This document shows, one piece after another, positions 15,441-25,909 of a DNA stretch of 36,004 bases; within the stretch, counting starts at the first letter, position 1; every line of letters begins with the position of its first letter. Origin of the DNA: DASQFD01 sp035633255. GTDB taxonomy: Bacteria; Actinomycetota; Actinomycetes; Actinomycetales; Dermatophilaceae. The position numbers and the translations under genes are program-made. The notes beneath the pieces were generated by a model. It was given only the letters and a program-made list of their open reading frames with translations, made no database searches and had not been told where the DNA came from. Location of the stretch: the NCBI GenBank assembly GCA_035633255.1, contig DASQFD010000046.1:1-36004 (forward strand), read 5' to 3'.

Positions 15441-17644
15441 TCGGTGATGCCCCACCGGTCGTGCAGGCGCCGCAGCGCGGGGGGCGCCCACCAGTTGGCG
15501 TTGCCGAGGACCGACATCGTCGCGGGGACGAGCAGCATGCGCACCAGCGTCGCGTCGAGGACGACCGCGATGACGAGGGCGAGCCCGACCTGCTTCATGA
15601 CGAGGAGCTCGCCGGCGGCGAACCCGGAGAACACGATGACCATGAGCAGCGCCGCCGAGGTGATGATCCGCCCGGACCGCTGCAGCCCCAGCGTCACCGC
15701 CGAGTTGCTGTCCAGTCCCTGCTCGTGCAGCTCGACGATGCGGGAGAGGAGGAAGACCTCGTAGTCCATCGCCAGGCCGAAGCCGAACGCGACGACGAGC
15801 ACCGGCACCGTCGCCTCGATGGCACCCACGCTGGAGAAGTTCAGCAGCTCCTCGAGGTGGCCGTACTGGAACACCCACACCAGCAGGCCCAGGCTCGCCC
15901 CGAGGGAGATGACGTTCATCAGCAGCGCCTTGAGCGGGATCACCACCGAGCCGGTCATGAGGAAGAGCAGGACGAGGGTCACCAGCGCGACGACGGCGAT
16001 GGCGTAGGGGGCCCGGTCGCGCACCGCGTCCACGAAGTCGGTCAGGCTGGACGCCTGGCCGACGACGTATGCCGGGAAGGGCGGGCGGTCCTCGCGCAGG
16101 TCGGCGGTGAGCGCGCGCGCGTCCGGGTCCAGCGCCCCTCCCTCGGTGCGGAAGCCGACGGTCACCACCTCGGACCCCACGTCGGTGGCGGGATCGACCG
16201 CCAGGACGCCGGGGCGGTCGGCCGCCGTGGTGGCCCACGCCTGCACCTGCGGCAGCGGGGCCTCGGTGACCACGGTGACGTCCGCGCCGCCCAGCTCGGG
16301 GTAGCGGTCGGCGAGGTCCTCGAAGAGCACCCGCTGCGGGTGGCCCACCGGCAGCAGCTCCGGTCCGGAGGAGGTCAACCGCATGTCCAGGCTGGGGATC
16401 GCGGCGACGACGAGGAGGGCGCTGACGCCGACGACGACGAACCATGGCCGGCGGTGGACACCGTCCGCCAGCCGGGAGAACACCCCGGTGTCCGGTGCGG
16501 TCTCCGTCCCACCCCGGCGGAGCAGCCGGCGGGCGGACAGCACGCACAGCGCCGGGACGAGCGACAGCGCGACGGCGAGCGCGAGGAGGACCACGGACAC
16601 CCCCGCCGCGCTGACCGCCCGGATGAAGGTGATGTCGAAGAAGCTGAGCCCCCCGAGGGAGATCGCGACGATGAGCCCGGAGAAGATCACCGTGCGCCCG
16701 GCCCGGTCGACGCACCGCTCGCCGGCGACCAGCGCCTGCTCGCGGGTCAGCGTGTCCAGCGGCGCACCCTGGAGGATGGCGCGCAGCTCCTCGCGGTAGC
16801 GGCTGACGACGAGCAGGCCGTAGTCGATGCTCAGCCCGAGGCCGAGCACCGTGACGACGTTGACCACCGAGGCGTCGAGGTCGAGCAGGTGGGAGAAGGC
16901 GAGGAGGGAGAGGAGGGCGCCCGCGATCGACGCGATGGCGCCGAGGATCGGCAGGCCGGCGGCGAGGAAGCCGCCGAAGACGACCACCATGACGGCGAAG
17001 CTGACCGGCAGGGCGATCCCCTCGCCGCGCTTGGCGTCGTCCTGCACCTGGGTGACGATCGCGTCGACGAGCGTCGTGACCCCGCCGCGCTGGCTCTCGG
17101 TCGCCCCCGTGGCCCGGGTCAGATCGTCGAAGGCCGCGTCGACCTGACCGGTGGCGGTCTCGACCTGTTCGTCGGTGGCGTTCCGGTCGAAGGTGACCAC
17201 GGTCGCGAAGCCGCCGGACGCCGGGTCGCCGTCCGCGACGAAGGTCGCGCCCTGGGCCCCCGTCGGGCCGCCGGGCACCACGAAGGGGTTGGCCACCGAG
17301 TCCACCGACGGCACCGCCGCGATGGTCCGGGCGGCGTCGGTCGCCGCCGCGGCGACCGTGGGTGAGGCGAGGTCGACGCCGTCGAGGAGCAGGGTGGTCG
17401 TGGTGAAGCCGGTGGCGCCGGCCTCCTCGAGCAGCATCCGGCCCTGGTCGTTCTCGCCCGGCGCCACCATCTCGCCGCTCTGCAGCCGGTCGAAGAGCGC
17501 CTGGTTGCCGAAGGCTCCCAGCGCGGCCCCGAGCCCGCCGACGATGAAGAGCAGCCACAGCAGGAGCACCACCCTGGCGTGCCGCCCCACCATCCGCCCC
17601 CAGCGGCGCAGCAGTACGCCCTGGCGCGGGTCGTGGTCGGCCAT
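15437..17644 (-). CDS. MMPL-family RND transporter
   Basis: A 735-residue polytopic transporter. The first membrane segment (residues 24-45, VVLLLWLLFIVGGLGAALGAFG) is followed by a periplasmic domain of about 150 residues. Then comes a group of membrane helices with the MMPL signature (VVTVLGLGLSIDYGLLVVSRYREE), a second extracellular domain, and a second helix group with VVAFGFGLAMDYEVFLLSRIVE. The repeated G-x-S/A-x-D-Y motifs hold the proton-relay aspartates. MMPL proteins export lipids or small molecules in actinobacteria; the substrate here is unknown. The ATG at 17644 is only 19 bases from the divergent rarA start. Confidence 0.92.
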   Translation of the reverse strand: MADHDPRQGVLLRRWGRMVGRHARVVLLLWLLFIVGGLGAALGAFGNQALFDRLQSGEMVAPGENDQGRMLLEEAGATGFTTTTLLLDGVDLASPTVAAAATDAARTIAAVPSVDSVANPFVVPGGPTGAQGATFVADGDPASGGFATVVTFDRNATDEQVETATGQVDAAFDDLTRATGATESQRGGVTTLVDAIVTQVQDDAKRGEGIALPVSFAVMVVVFGGFLAAGLPILGAIASIAGALLSLLAFSHLLDLDASVVNVVTVLGLGLSIDYGLLVVSRYREELRAILQGAPLDTLTREQALVAGERCVDRAGRTVIFSGLIVAISLGGLSFFDITFIRAVSAAGVSVVLLALAVALSLVPALCVLSARRLLRRGGTETAPDTGVFSRLADGVHRRPWFVVVGVSALLVVAAIPSLDMRLTSSGPELLPVGHPQRVLFEDLADRYPELGGADVTVVTEAPLPQVQAWATTAADRPGVLAVDPATDVGSEVVTVGFRTEGGALDPDARALTADLREDRPPFPAYVVGQASSLTDFVDAVRDRAPYAIAVVALVTLVLLFLMTGSVVIPLKALLMNVISLGASLGLLVWVFQYGHLEELLNFSSVGAIEATVPVLVVAFGFGLAMDYEVFLLSRIVELHEQGLDSNSAVTLGLQRSGRIITSAALLMVIVFSGFAAGELLVMKQVGLALVIAVVLDATLVRMLLVPATMSVLGNANWWAPPALRRLHDRWGITE

Positions 17645-17650
17645 ACGTAC

Positions 17651-17656
17651 TAGCGT
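17651..17656 (+). promoter_or_regulatory. -10 of rarA (TAGCGT), leaderless-type, in a divergent 19-bp gap
   Basis: TAGCGT ends 7 bases before the rarA GTG at 17664. The gap between the MMPL ATG and the rarA GTG is only 19 bases, so at least one transcript must be leaderless and the two promoters overlap. On the other strand TAGTAC is a candidate -10 but lies very close to the MMPL ATG. Confidence 0.5.
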
Positions 17657-17663
17657 GCCATCC

Positions 17664-19064
17664 GTGTCCGGACTCGGGGACGGCGACCTCTTCGCTGCCG
17701 CGGTGGGCCCGGGCGCCGGTGCCGCCGCCGGGGCCGCCGCCGCGGCCCTCCTCCCGCTGGCGGCCCGGATGCGCCCCCGCTCGCTCGACGAGGTGCGCGG
17801 GCAGCGGGACGTGCTCCGGCCCGGCAGCCCGCTGCGCCGCCTGGTCGAGGGCTCCGCCGGCGCTGCCGGCCCGGTCTCGGCGATCCTCTGGGGCCCGCCC
17901 GGGACCGGGAAGACGACGCTGGCGCACCTCGTCGCCACGGTCGCGGACCGCGACTTCGTCGAGCTCTCCGCCGTGACGGCCGGCGTCAAGGACGTCCGCA
18001 CCGTCATCACCGCGGCGGACCGCGCGCGGGACATGTACGGCCGGCAGACGGTGCTGTTCCTCGACGAGATCCACCGCTTCACCAAGGCGCAGCAGGACGC
18101 CCTGCTGCCCGCGGTGGAGAACCGCAGGGTGATCCTCGTAGCCGCGACGACCGAGAACCCGTCGTTCTCCGTCATCGCCCCGCTGCTCTCCCGCTCGATG
18201 CTCGTGACCCTCACCCCGCTGTCCGACGAGGACGTCGCCGACCTGCTGCGCGCGGCGGTGGCGGACGAGCGCGGTCTCGCCGCGGCATACCTGCTCGAGG
18301 ACCCGGCGGTCGACCACCTGGTCCGGATGGCCGGCGGTGACGCCCGGCGGGCGCTGACCGCGCTGGAGGCCGCCGCCGGGGTGGCGCAGGACGCCGTGCC
18401 GGCCGGCGCCGAGCGCGCCGACCCGCTGCCGGTGACCCTCGCCCACGCCGAGCAGGCGCTCGCCGCGGCGGCGGTCCGCTACGACCGGGCCGGGGACCAG
18501 CACTACGACGTCGCCTCCGCGTTGATCAAGTCGATGCGGGGGTCCGACGTCGACGCCGCCCTGCACTACCTGGCTCGCATGCTGGAGGCCGGTGAGGACC
18601 CGCGGTTCGTCGCCCGGCGGGTGGTGATCGCGGCGAGCGAGGACGTCGGCATGGCCGACCCGACCACGCTGCACACCGCGGTCGCGGCGATGCACGCGGT
18701 CGCCCAGATCGGCATGCCGGAGGCGCGGATCGTCCTCGCCCAGGCGGTCGTGCACGTCGCGCTCGCCCCGAAGAGCAACGCGGCATACACGGCGGTGAAC
18801 GAGGCCATCGCCGACGTGCGCGCCGGCCGGGGCGGCCCGGTGCCGGTCCACCTGCGGGGGAGCGGGTATGCCGGTGCCACCCGTCTCGGCCACGGTGCCG
18901 GTTACCTCTACGCGCACGACGAGCCGGAGGGGGTCGCGCAGCAGCAGTACCTGCCGGACGACCTTCAGGGCCGCACCGACTACTACCGGCCCACCGACCG
19001 CGGCTTCGAGGAGCGGCTGCGCACCCGCTGGCAGTGGCTGAGGGAGCGCCTCGGCCGCGGGTGA
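17664..19064 (+). CDS. rarA: replication-associated recombination protein RarA (MgsA), AAA+ ATPase
   Basis: A 466-residue AAA+ protein of the clamp-loader family that acts at stalled replication forks. Walker A is GPPGTGKT (residues 77-84) and Walker B VLFLDEIH (130-137). ATTENPSFSVIAPLLSRS carries sensor 1 and the arginine finger. GGDARRALTALEAA is sensor 2. The C-terminal tetramerisation part has YDVASALIKSMRGSDVDAALHYLARMLEAGEDPRFVARR, typical of RarA. The GTG start gives an unusual Ala/Gly-rich N-terminus of about 30 residues before RPRSLDEVRGQ. It has a TANNNT box at leaderless spacing. The octamer occurs at 18283, 18781 and 18866. Confidence 0.95.
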   Translation: MSGLGDGDLFAAAVGPGAGAAAGAAAAALLPLAARMRPRSLDEVRGQRDVLRPGSPLRRLVEGSAGAAGPVSAILWGPPGTGKTTLAHLVATVADRDFVELSAVTAGVKDVRTVITAADRARDMYGRQTVLFLDEIHRFTKAQQDALLPAVENRRVILVAATTENPSFSVIAPLLSRSMLVTLTPLSDEDVADLLRAAVADERGLAAAYLLEDPAVDHLVRMAGGDARRALTALEAAAGVAQDAVPAGAERADPLPVTLAHAEQALAAAAVRYDRAGDQHYDVASALIKSMRGSDVDAALHYLARMLEAGEDPRFVARRVVIAASEDVGMADPTTLHTAVAAMHAVAQIGMPEARIVLAQAVVHVALAPKSNAAYTAVNEAIADVRAGRGGPVPVHLRGSGYAGATRLGHGAGYLYAHDEPEGVAQQQYLPDDLQGRTDYYRPTDRGFEERLRTRWQWLRERLGRG

Positions 19065-19127
19065 GCCGCGGCGGGCCGCCGTGCAGCCGCGGCCGGGAGC
19101 CCAGCTGACCGGCGGGCGCGACGCGGA

Positions 19128-19169
19128 ACCTTGCACCGGACGCAGCAATATCCGCGTCCGGTGCAAGGT
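19128..19169. other. perfect 16-bp inverted repeat (hairpin 1)
   Basis: ACCTTGCACCGGACGC (19128-19143) is the exact reverse complement of 19154-19169, with a 10-base loop AGCAATATCC that is AT-rich for this genome. It lies 63 bases after rarA, in a 263-base region (19065-19327) without a convincing gene. A terminator is possible, but there is no U-tract and a second hairpin follows at once. Confidence 0.8.
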
Positions 19170-19190
19170 GCCGGGTCGGGAACGGCGATC

Positions 19191-19228
19191 CTCACGTCGG
19201 ACGGTGCTGTTGCGCCGTCCGAGGTGAG
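19191..19228. other. inverted repeat (hairpin 2) with an alternative partner
   Basis: CTCACGTCGGACGG (19191-19204) pairs with 19215-19228 with one mismatch; inner G-U and G-C pairs can reduce the loop to TGTT. The left-arm segment CGGACGGTG (19198-19206) is also fully complementary to CACCGTCCG at 19232-19240, so two mutually exclusive folds are possible, as in attenuators. No known RNA family was recognised. Confidence 0.65.
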
Positions 19229-19314
19229 CTTCACCGTCCGCGGCCACCCAGCGCCGGGAGCCCGGGCGGGCCTCCCGGTCCGAAAGGCGATCGGGTGCGC
19301 GCCTCCGCCCGCGC

Positions 19315-19320
19315 TAGGCT
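19315..19320 (+). promoter_or_regulatory. -10 of the DUF948 gene (TAGGCT), leaderless-type
   Basis: TAGGCT ends 7 bases before ATG 19328 and there is no Shine-Dalgarno sequence, which fits a leaderless transcript. It lies downstream of the two hairpins, so those would not be in this mRNA. Confidence 0.5.
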
Positions 19321-19327
19321 CGACGGC

Positions 19328-19696
19328 ATGGACGTGACGCTCGGGGGGATCGCGGGGCTGGTGGCGGCGCTCGCCTTCACCTACCTCGTCATCCGGCTGT
19401 CCGGCCTGCTCGAGCGGGCCGGGCGGATCCTCGACGAGACCGTCGTGTCGCTGCGGACCACCACCGACAACGTGCAGCCCACCCTCGTCGGTCTCACCGA
19501 CACGGTCACCCTGACCAACGACCAGCTCGCCCGGGTCGACACGATCAGCGGGTCCGCGGCGTCGGTCGCCGAGAACGCCGCCGCGCTGAGCTCGGTGGTG
19601 ACCACCACCGTCGGCTCCCCGCTGGTCAAGGTGGCCGCCTTCTCCTACGGCGTGCGGACCGCCGCCAAGGCCCTGTCCTCGCGGAGCGCGTCATGA
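19328..19696 (+). CDS. DUF948-family membrane-anchored protein
   Basis: A 122-residue protein with one N-terminal membrane helix (about residues 6-25, GGIAGLVAALAFTYLVIRL). A predicted long helical region follows, rich in Leu, Val, Thr and Asp with a heptad-like pattern (LLERAGRILDETVVSLRTTTDNVQPTL), typical of DUF948. The function of the family is unknown. In Streptomyces a DUF948 gene and a small membrane protein gene precede alaS, as here. The ATG is at leaderless distance from TAGGCT. The stop overlaps the next start (ATGA). Confidence 0.85.
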   Translation: MDVTLGGIAGLVAALAFTYLVIRLSGLLERAGRILDETVVSLRTTTDNVQPTLVGLTDTVTLTNDQLARVDTISGSAASVAENAAALSSVVTTTVGSPLVKVAAFSYGVRTAAKALSSRSAS

Positions 19697-19911
19697 GCGA
19701 GCGGCGCCTCGTCGCCGCGGGCGCGCTCCTGGTGACGGGCATGGCGCTGGCCGGCTGGGCCGCCCGGCGGTTCGCGCCCGACGGCGTCGGCAAGGCGGCG
19801 GGTGACTTCGCGGCGACCTACCGCCAGGCGGCCGGCCAGCGCGAGGCGGAGCTCCGCTCGCTGCTCTCCACGCCGCCGGCGCCGGACCCGCGAGCTCTGC
19901 CGGGGCGCTGA
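19693..19911 (+). CDS. small membrane protein, DUF6167-like
   Basis: A 72-residue protein with an N-terminal hydrophobic helix (VAAGALLVTGMALAGWAARR) and a charged tail (FAATYRQAAGQREAELRSLL). It starts at ATG 19693, overlapping the DUF948 stop by 4 bases, so the two are probably translated together. Its place between the DUF948 gene and alaS matches the conserved small protein assigned to DUF6167 in actinobacteria; that assignment is from memory of gene order and size. Function unknown. Confidence 0.75.
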   Translation: MSERRLVAAGALLVTGMALAGWAARRFAPDGVGKAAGDFAATYRQAAGQREAELRSLLSTPPAPDPRALPGR

Positions 19912-19952
19912 GCCCCCGCTCCCCGGCCCGCCGGACCGCTGCTCACCTCCCG

Positions 19953-19958
19953 TACGAT
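19953..19958 (+). promoter_or_regulatory. probable -10 of alaS (TACGAT)
   Basis: TACGAT is a good TANNNT box 48 bases before the alaS ATG. The leader of about 40 bases contains GAAGTGAAGGA as a ribosome binding site. The -35 is not recognisable. Read-through from the DUF948 operon is also possible. Confidence 0.5.
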
Positions 19959-20006
19959 GCGCCGTGCCCGCCTCCCCAGGCATGGCCGAAGTGAAGGACC
20001 GCACTC

Positions 20007-22700
<2,694 letters not shown>

Positions 22701-22702
22701 CC

Positions 22703-23215
22703 GTGCGCAGCGGGGTGCGCCTGGGCGTCGACGTCGGGTCGGTGCGGGTCGGGGTCGCCGTGAGCGACCCGGGCGGCGTGCTCGCCACCCCGGTGCGCAC
22801 CGTGGCCCGGACCGAGCCCGGCCCGGCGGGGCCGCAGGACGCCGACGTCGCCGAGGTGGCGGCGATCGCGGCCGAGCGGGGCGCCGTCCTGGTGGTGGTC
22901 GGCCTGCCCCGGAGCCTCTCCGGCGTCGAAGGTCCCGCCGCCGAGCGGGCGCGTCAGTATGCTCTCGCGTTGGCGGTGCGCCTCGCGCCGGTGCCGGTCC
23001 GTCTCGTCGACGAGCGGCTCACCAGCGTGGACGCGCACCGTGCCCTCCGCGAGAGCGGGGTCACCGGGCGAGCACAGCGGGCCGTCGTCGACCAGGCGGC
23101 CGCCGTGCTCATCCTGCAGTCGGCCCTCGACCAGGAGCGGGGGTCGGGTCACCCGCCGGGTGAGCCGGTCGGCCGGAAGCGGCGCAGGCCGCGGACCAAG
23201 GACGGGGAGCGGTGA
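22703..23215 (+). CDS. ruvX: Holliday junction resolvase-like protein RuvX (YqgF)
   Basis: A 170-residue RNase H-fold protein. The N-terminal GVRLGVDVGSVRVGVAVSDP carries the first catalytic Asp. VVVGLPRSLSG is the second conserved strand, and VRLVDERLTSVDAHRAL holds the acidic DERL motif. VDQAAAVLILQSAL is the C-terminal motif with the last Asp. YqgF proteins act in 16S rRNA 5'-end processing, and a junction-resolvase role has been proposed. GTG 22703 lies 2 bases after alaS. The stop overlaps the mltG start. The basic tail RKRRRPRTKDGER is a local extension. A degenerate octamer (AGTATGCT) lies at 22956. Confidence 0.92.
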   Translation: MRSGVRLGVDVGSVRVGVAVSDPGGVLATPVRTVARTEPGPAGPQDADVAEVAAIAAERGAVLVVVGLPRSLSGVEGPAAERARQYALALAVRLAPVPVRLVDERLTSVDAHRALRESGVTGRAQRAVVDQAAAVLILQSALDQERGSGHPPGEPVGRKRRRPRTKDGER

Positions 23216-24369
23216 CCGAGCAGCACCTCGAGCACTCGATCTTCGGCGGCGACGACCAGCGTCCGCGCCGCCGCCGACCTCGCCGGCCGACGCGGCGCGC
23301 CTGGCGGCTGCTCGTGCTGCTGCTCACCATCGGCCTCGTCGCCGGCGCCGGCGCCGTGGCGTGGGGTGCGGTGGGCCCGATGGTCCGCTCCGTGACCAGC
23401 CTCGGCGGCGACGACAAGCCCACCGACTACCCCGGACCCGGCACCGGGTCGGTCACCGTCACGGTCGAAGAGGGCGACAGCGGCGAGGACATCGCCAGCA
23501 CGCTCAAGGACGCGGGCGTCGTGCGCACGCGCACGGCATACCTGCAGGCCTCGGCGGCGAACCCGGAGGCGACCGCGCGCATCCAGCCGGGCACCTACGC
23601 GCTGAGGACCGAGATGCAGGCCGTCGACGCCTTCACCTACCTCACCGACCCGGCGAACCGCACCAACCCCAGCGTGACGCTGCCCGAGGGGCTGTGGGCG
23701 AGCGAGACCTACGCCCGCCTCGCGAAGGCGACCGGCACGCCCGTCGCGGACTACGCGAAGGCGGCGAAGGACGCCGACGCGATCGGGCTGCCCCCCGAGG
23801 CGAAGGGGAACGCCGAGGGGTGGCTGTTCCCCTCGACCTACCAGTTCGAGGAGGGGGAGTCGGCCGCCGACCAGCTCGCGACCCTGGTCACCCGGGCCAA
23901 GAAGGAGTTCGCCACCACCGGGCTGACCGGGAAGAAGCTGGAGCGCACCCTGGTCATCGCCTCGATCGTCGAGGCGGAGGTCAACCGCCCGGTGGACCGG
24001 GCCAAGGTGGCGCGGGTCATCGAGAACCGGCTCGCCACCGGGAAGCCGGCCGGCGGCCCGCTCCAGATGGACTCGACGGTCCACTTCGCCGTCCGCGAGC
24101 GCGGGCGCGCCGGGACGACCCCGGCCCAGCGCGCCAGCGACAGCCCCTACAACACCTACCGCGTCGCCGGCCTGCCACCCGGCCCGATCGGGAACCCCGG
24201 CATGGCGTCGGTCAAGGCGGCCGCCGACCCGGCCGCCGGGTCGTGGATCTTCTTCGTCACCGTCGACCCGGACACGGGCGAGACGAAGTTCGCGACGACG
24301 CAGGCGGAGCACGAGCGCAACGTCGCCGAGTTCCAGCGCTGGTGCTCCGCCAACCCGGACGCGTGCTGA
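23212..24369 (+). CDS. mltG: endolytic peptidoglycan transglycosylase MltG
   Basis: A 385-residue protein with an Arg-rich cytoplasmic start, one membrane helix (about residues 28-52) and an extracytoplasmic YceG/MltG domain. The LysM-like N-terminal part (TVEEGDSGEDIASTLKDAGVV) is followed by the catalytic region IASIVEAEV, whose Glu254 corresponds to the essential Glu of E. coli MltG. LQMDSTVHFA and SPYNTYRVAGLPPGPIGNPG are the other family signatures. It cleaves nascent glycan strands to end their growth. GTG 23212 overlaps the ruvX stop by 4 bases and has GGGGAG upstream. It is part of the conserved alaS-ruvX-mltG-aroE run. Confidence 0.95.
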   Translation: MTEQHLEHSIFGGDDQRPRRRRPRRPTRRAWRLLVLLLTIGLVAGAGAVAWGAVGPMVRSVTSLGGDDKPTDYPGPGTGSVTVTVEEGDSGEDIASTLKDAGVVRTRTAYLQASAANPEATARIQPGTYALRTEMQAVDAFTYLTDPANRTNPSVTLPEGLWASETYARLAKATGTPVADYAKAAKDADAIGLPPEAKGNAEGWLFPSTYQFEEGESAADQLATLVTRAKKEFATTGLTGKKLERTLVIASIVEAEVNRPVDRAKVARVIENRLATGKPAGGPLQMDSTVHFAVRERGRAGTTPAQRASDSPYNTYRVAGLPPGPIGNPGMASVKAAADPAAGSWIFFVTVDPDTGETKFATTQAEHERNVAEFQRWCSANPDAC

Positions 24370-25190
24370 GAGCGGCCGTGCTCGGCTCACCGGTCGCGCA
24401 CTCCCTCTCGCCGGTGCTGCACCGGGCCGGGTATGCCGCGTGCGGCCTGCACGCCTGGGCGTACGACCGCGTGGAGGTGACCGAGGACGCACTGGCCGGG
24501 TTCGTCGCGGGACTCGGCGAGGAGTGGCGCGGCCTCAGCCTGACGGCGCCGTTGAAGGAGGAGGTGCTGCGGGTCGCCGACCATGTCGACGACCTCGCGC
24601 GGCGGGCGGGTGCCGGGAACACCCTTCTGCACCAGCCGGACGGGCGCTGGGCGGCCACGAACACCGACGTCGAGGGGGTCGCGGGCGCGCTGCGACCGCA
24701 CCTGCCCATCGGCGGGCCCGACCGGACCGCCGCGGTCCTGGGCAGCGGCGCCACCACCCGCTCGGCGCTGCTGGCCCTGGCGGGCCTGGGGGTGGACGAC
24801 GTCGTCGTGCACGCCCGGAACCGCGCCGCGGCCGCTGCGCTGCTGGACTGGGCCGACACCGAGGGCGTCGACCTCGCGCTGTCGGTGAGCGTGCTCGCCC
24901 CCGGTGTCGTCGACCCCGGCGCCGCCGTGGTGGTCTCGACGCTGCCGCCGGCCGGTTCACCGGCCGCGGTCGCCGCGCTCCCGCCCGCCTCCACCGCGGT
25001 GCTCCTCGACGTCGTGTATGCCGGGTGGCCGACGCCGCTCGCCCGCGCGGCCGGGGAGCGCGGCATGACCGTCGTGTCCGGGCTGCAGATGCTCGTGCAC
25101 CAGGCGGCGGCCCAGTTCGCGCTCTTCACCGGCGTCCCGGCGCCCCTCGACGCCATGCTCGCCGCCGGCCGCGCGGCGCTGGGGCGCTGA
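24363..25190 (+). CDS. aroE: shikimate dehydrogenase
   Basis: A 275-residue NADP-dependent enzyme reducing 3-dehydroshikimate to shikimate. SLSPVLH binds the substrate carboxylate, and LTAPLKEEV holds the catalytic Lys65. GAGNT and NTDVEG follow, with GSGATTRSAL as the Gly-rich dinucleotide loop and SGLQMLVHQAAAQF at the C-terminus. The start is taken as GTG 24363, which overlaps the mltG stop by 7 bases and leaves the expected short N-terminus (LRAAVLGSPVAHS). It is one of four shikimate-pathway genes here (aroE, aroC, aroK, aroB). Two octamers at 24431 and 25016 encode Tyr-Ala. Confidence 0.93.
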   Translation: MLRAAVLGSPVAHSLSPVLHRAGYAACGLHAWAYDRVEVTEDALAGFVAGLGEEWRGLSLTAPLKEEVLRVADHVDDLARRAGAGNTLLHQPDGRWAATNTDVEGVAGALRPHLPIGGPDRTAAVLGSGATTRSALLALAGLGVDDVVVHARNRAAAAALLDWADTEGVDLALSVSVLAPGVVDPGAAVVVSTLPPAGSPAAVAALPPASTAVLLDVVYAGWPTPLARAAGERGMTVVSGLQMLVHQAAAQFALFTGVPAPLDAMLAAGRAALGR

Positions 25191-25192
25191 GC

Positions 25193-25885
25193 GTGACCCT
25201 GCCCGTGGCCGGCTGGGTGCTGGTGGCCGTCGCGGTCGGGGGCGCCCTGGTGGGCTGGGCCACCGCCCGCCGGCTCGCGACCGCCGGCTACCGCCTCGAT
25301 GACGAGGAGCACCTGCCGCCTCCGCGGCTGACCTGGTGGCCGGTCCCGGCCCTCGCCGGGCTGGCGGTGTTCACGACGTGGCACCTCGGCGGGCTGGCGC
25401 ACGGGGCCGCGCTGCCGGCATACCTGCTGTTCTGCTGGCTCACCGTCGCCCTGGTGTGGATCGACGTCGACGTCCACCGGCTGCCCTTCGGGCTGGTCGT
25501 GCCCGCCATGCCCTGGCTGGTGCTGCTGCTCGCCATCGCGTCGGTCGCCGACGGGTCGCGCCGGTGGGTCTCCGCGCTCGTCGGGGCGTTGCTGCTCTGG
25601 CTGCTGTACGTCCTGCTGGCGGTGCTGCCCGGGGGCGGGGTGGGCGGCGGCGACGTCCGGCTGGCCCCGCTCGTCGGCGGCCTGCTCGGGTGGCTCGGGC
25701 CGGGCGCGCTCGTCGTGGGGACGATGGCGACCTTCCTCGTCGGCGGGCTGGCCGCCCTCGCCCTGCTCGCCACCCGTCGGGTGGGCCTGCGGGGGGAGAT
25801 CGCGTTCGGGCCGGCGATGTGCGTCGGCGTCTTCGTCGCCATCGGCTGGTCGTCCCCGCTCGTGGCGGTCCTGCTCGGCACGTGA
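25193..25885 (+). CDS. A24-family prepilin peptidase, short form
   Basis: A 230-residue polytopic aspartic peptidase. About seven hydrophobic segments are visible, the catalytic pair being Asp91 (LVWIDVDVHRLPFG) and Asp154 in the GGGD motif (GGGVGGGDVRLAPL). The N-terminal methylase domain and its paired Cys motifs are missing, so this is the peptidase-only type that removes leader peptides of type IV-like (Tad/Flp or Com) pilins. It starts 2 bases after aroE. An A24 peptidase between aroE and aroC also occurs in mycobacteria (Rv2551c position). No pilin genes are in this window. Confidence 0.88.
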   Translation: MTLPVAGWVLVAVAVGGALVGWATARRLATAGYRLDDEEHLPPPRLTWWPVPALAGLAVFTTWHLGGLAHGAALPAYLLFCWLTVALVWIDVDVHRLPFGLVVPAMPWLVLLLAIASVADGSRRWVSALVGALLLWLLYVLLAVLPGGGVGGGDVRLAPLVGGLLGWLGPGALVVGTMATFLVGGLAALALLATRRVGLRGEIAFGPAMCVGVFVAIGWSSPLVAVLLGT

Positions 25886-25896
25886 GACGGGCGTGG

Positions 25897-25902
25897 CAGG
25901 AT
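25897..25902 (+). promoter_or_regulatory. candidate -10 of aroC (CAGGAT), leaderless spacing
   Basis: CAGGAT ends 7 bases before the aroC ATG at 25910, in a 24-base gap with no Shine-Dalgarno sequence. It is a weaker match than TANNNT, but the spacing equals that of the rarA, DUF948 and lacI starts. Confidence 0.4.
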
Positions 25903-25909
25903 CGGCGCC

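Noticed and set aside
18983..19234. Small minus-strand ORF over the two hairpins
   Set aside because: It overlaps the end of rarA, consists of the palindrome sequences and low-complexity Arg/Pro residues, and has no ribosome binding site or family match.
14586..19247. A 1553-codon open frame on the minus strand
   Set aside because: Only its last 285 codons are the real GNAT gene; the rest is an antisense/shifted shadow of MMPL and rarA with Arg/Ala/Gly-rich nonsense, as expected in high-GC DNA.
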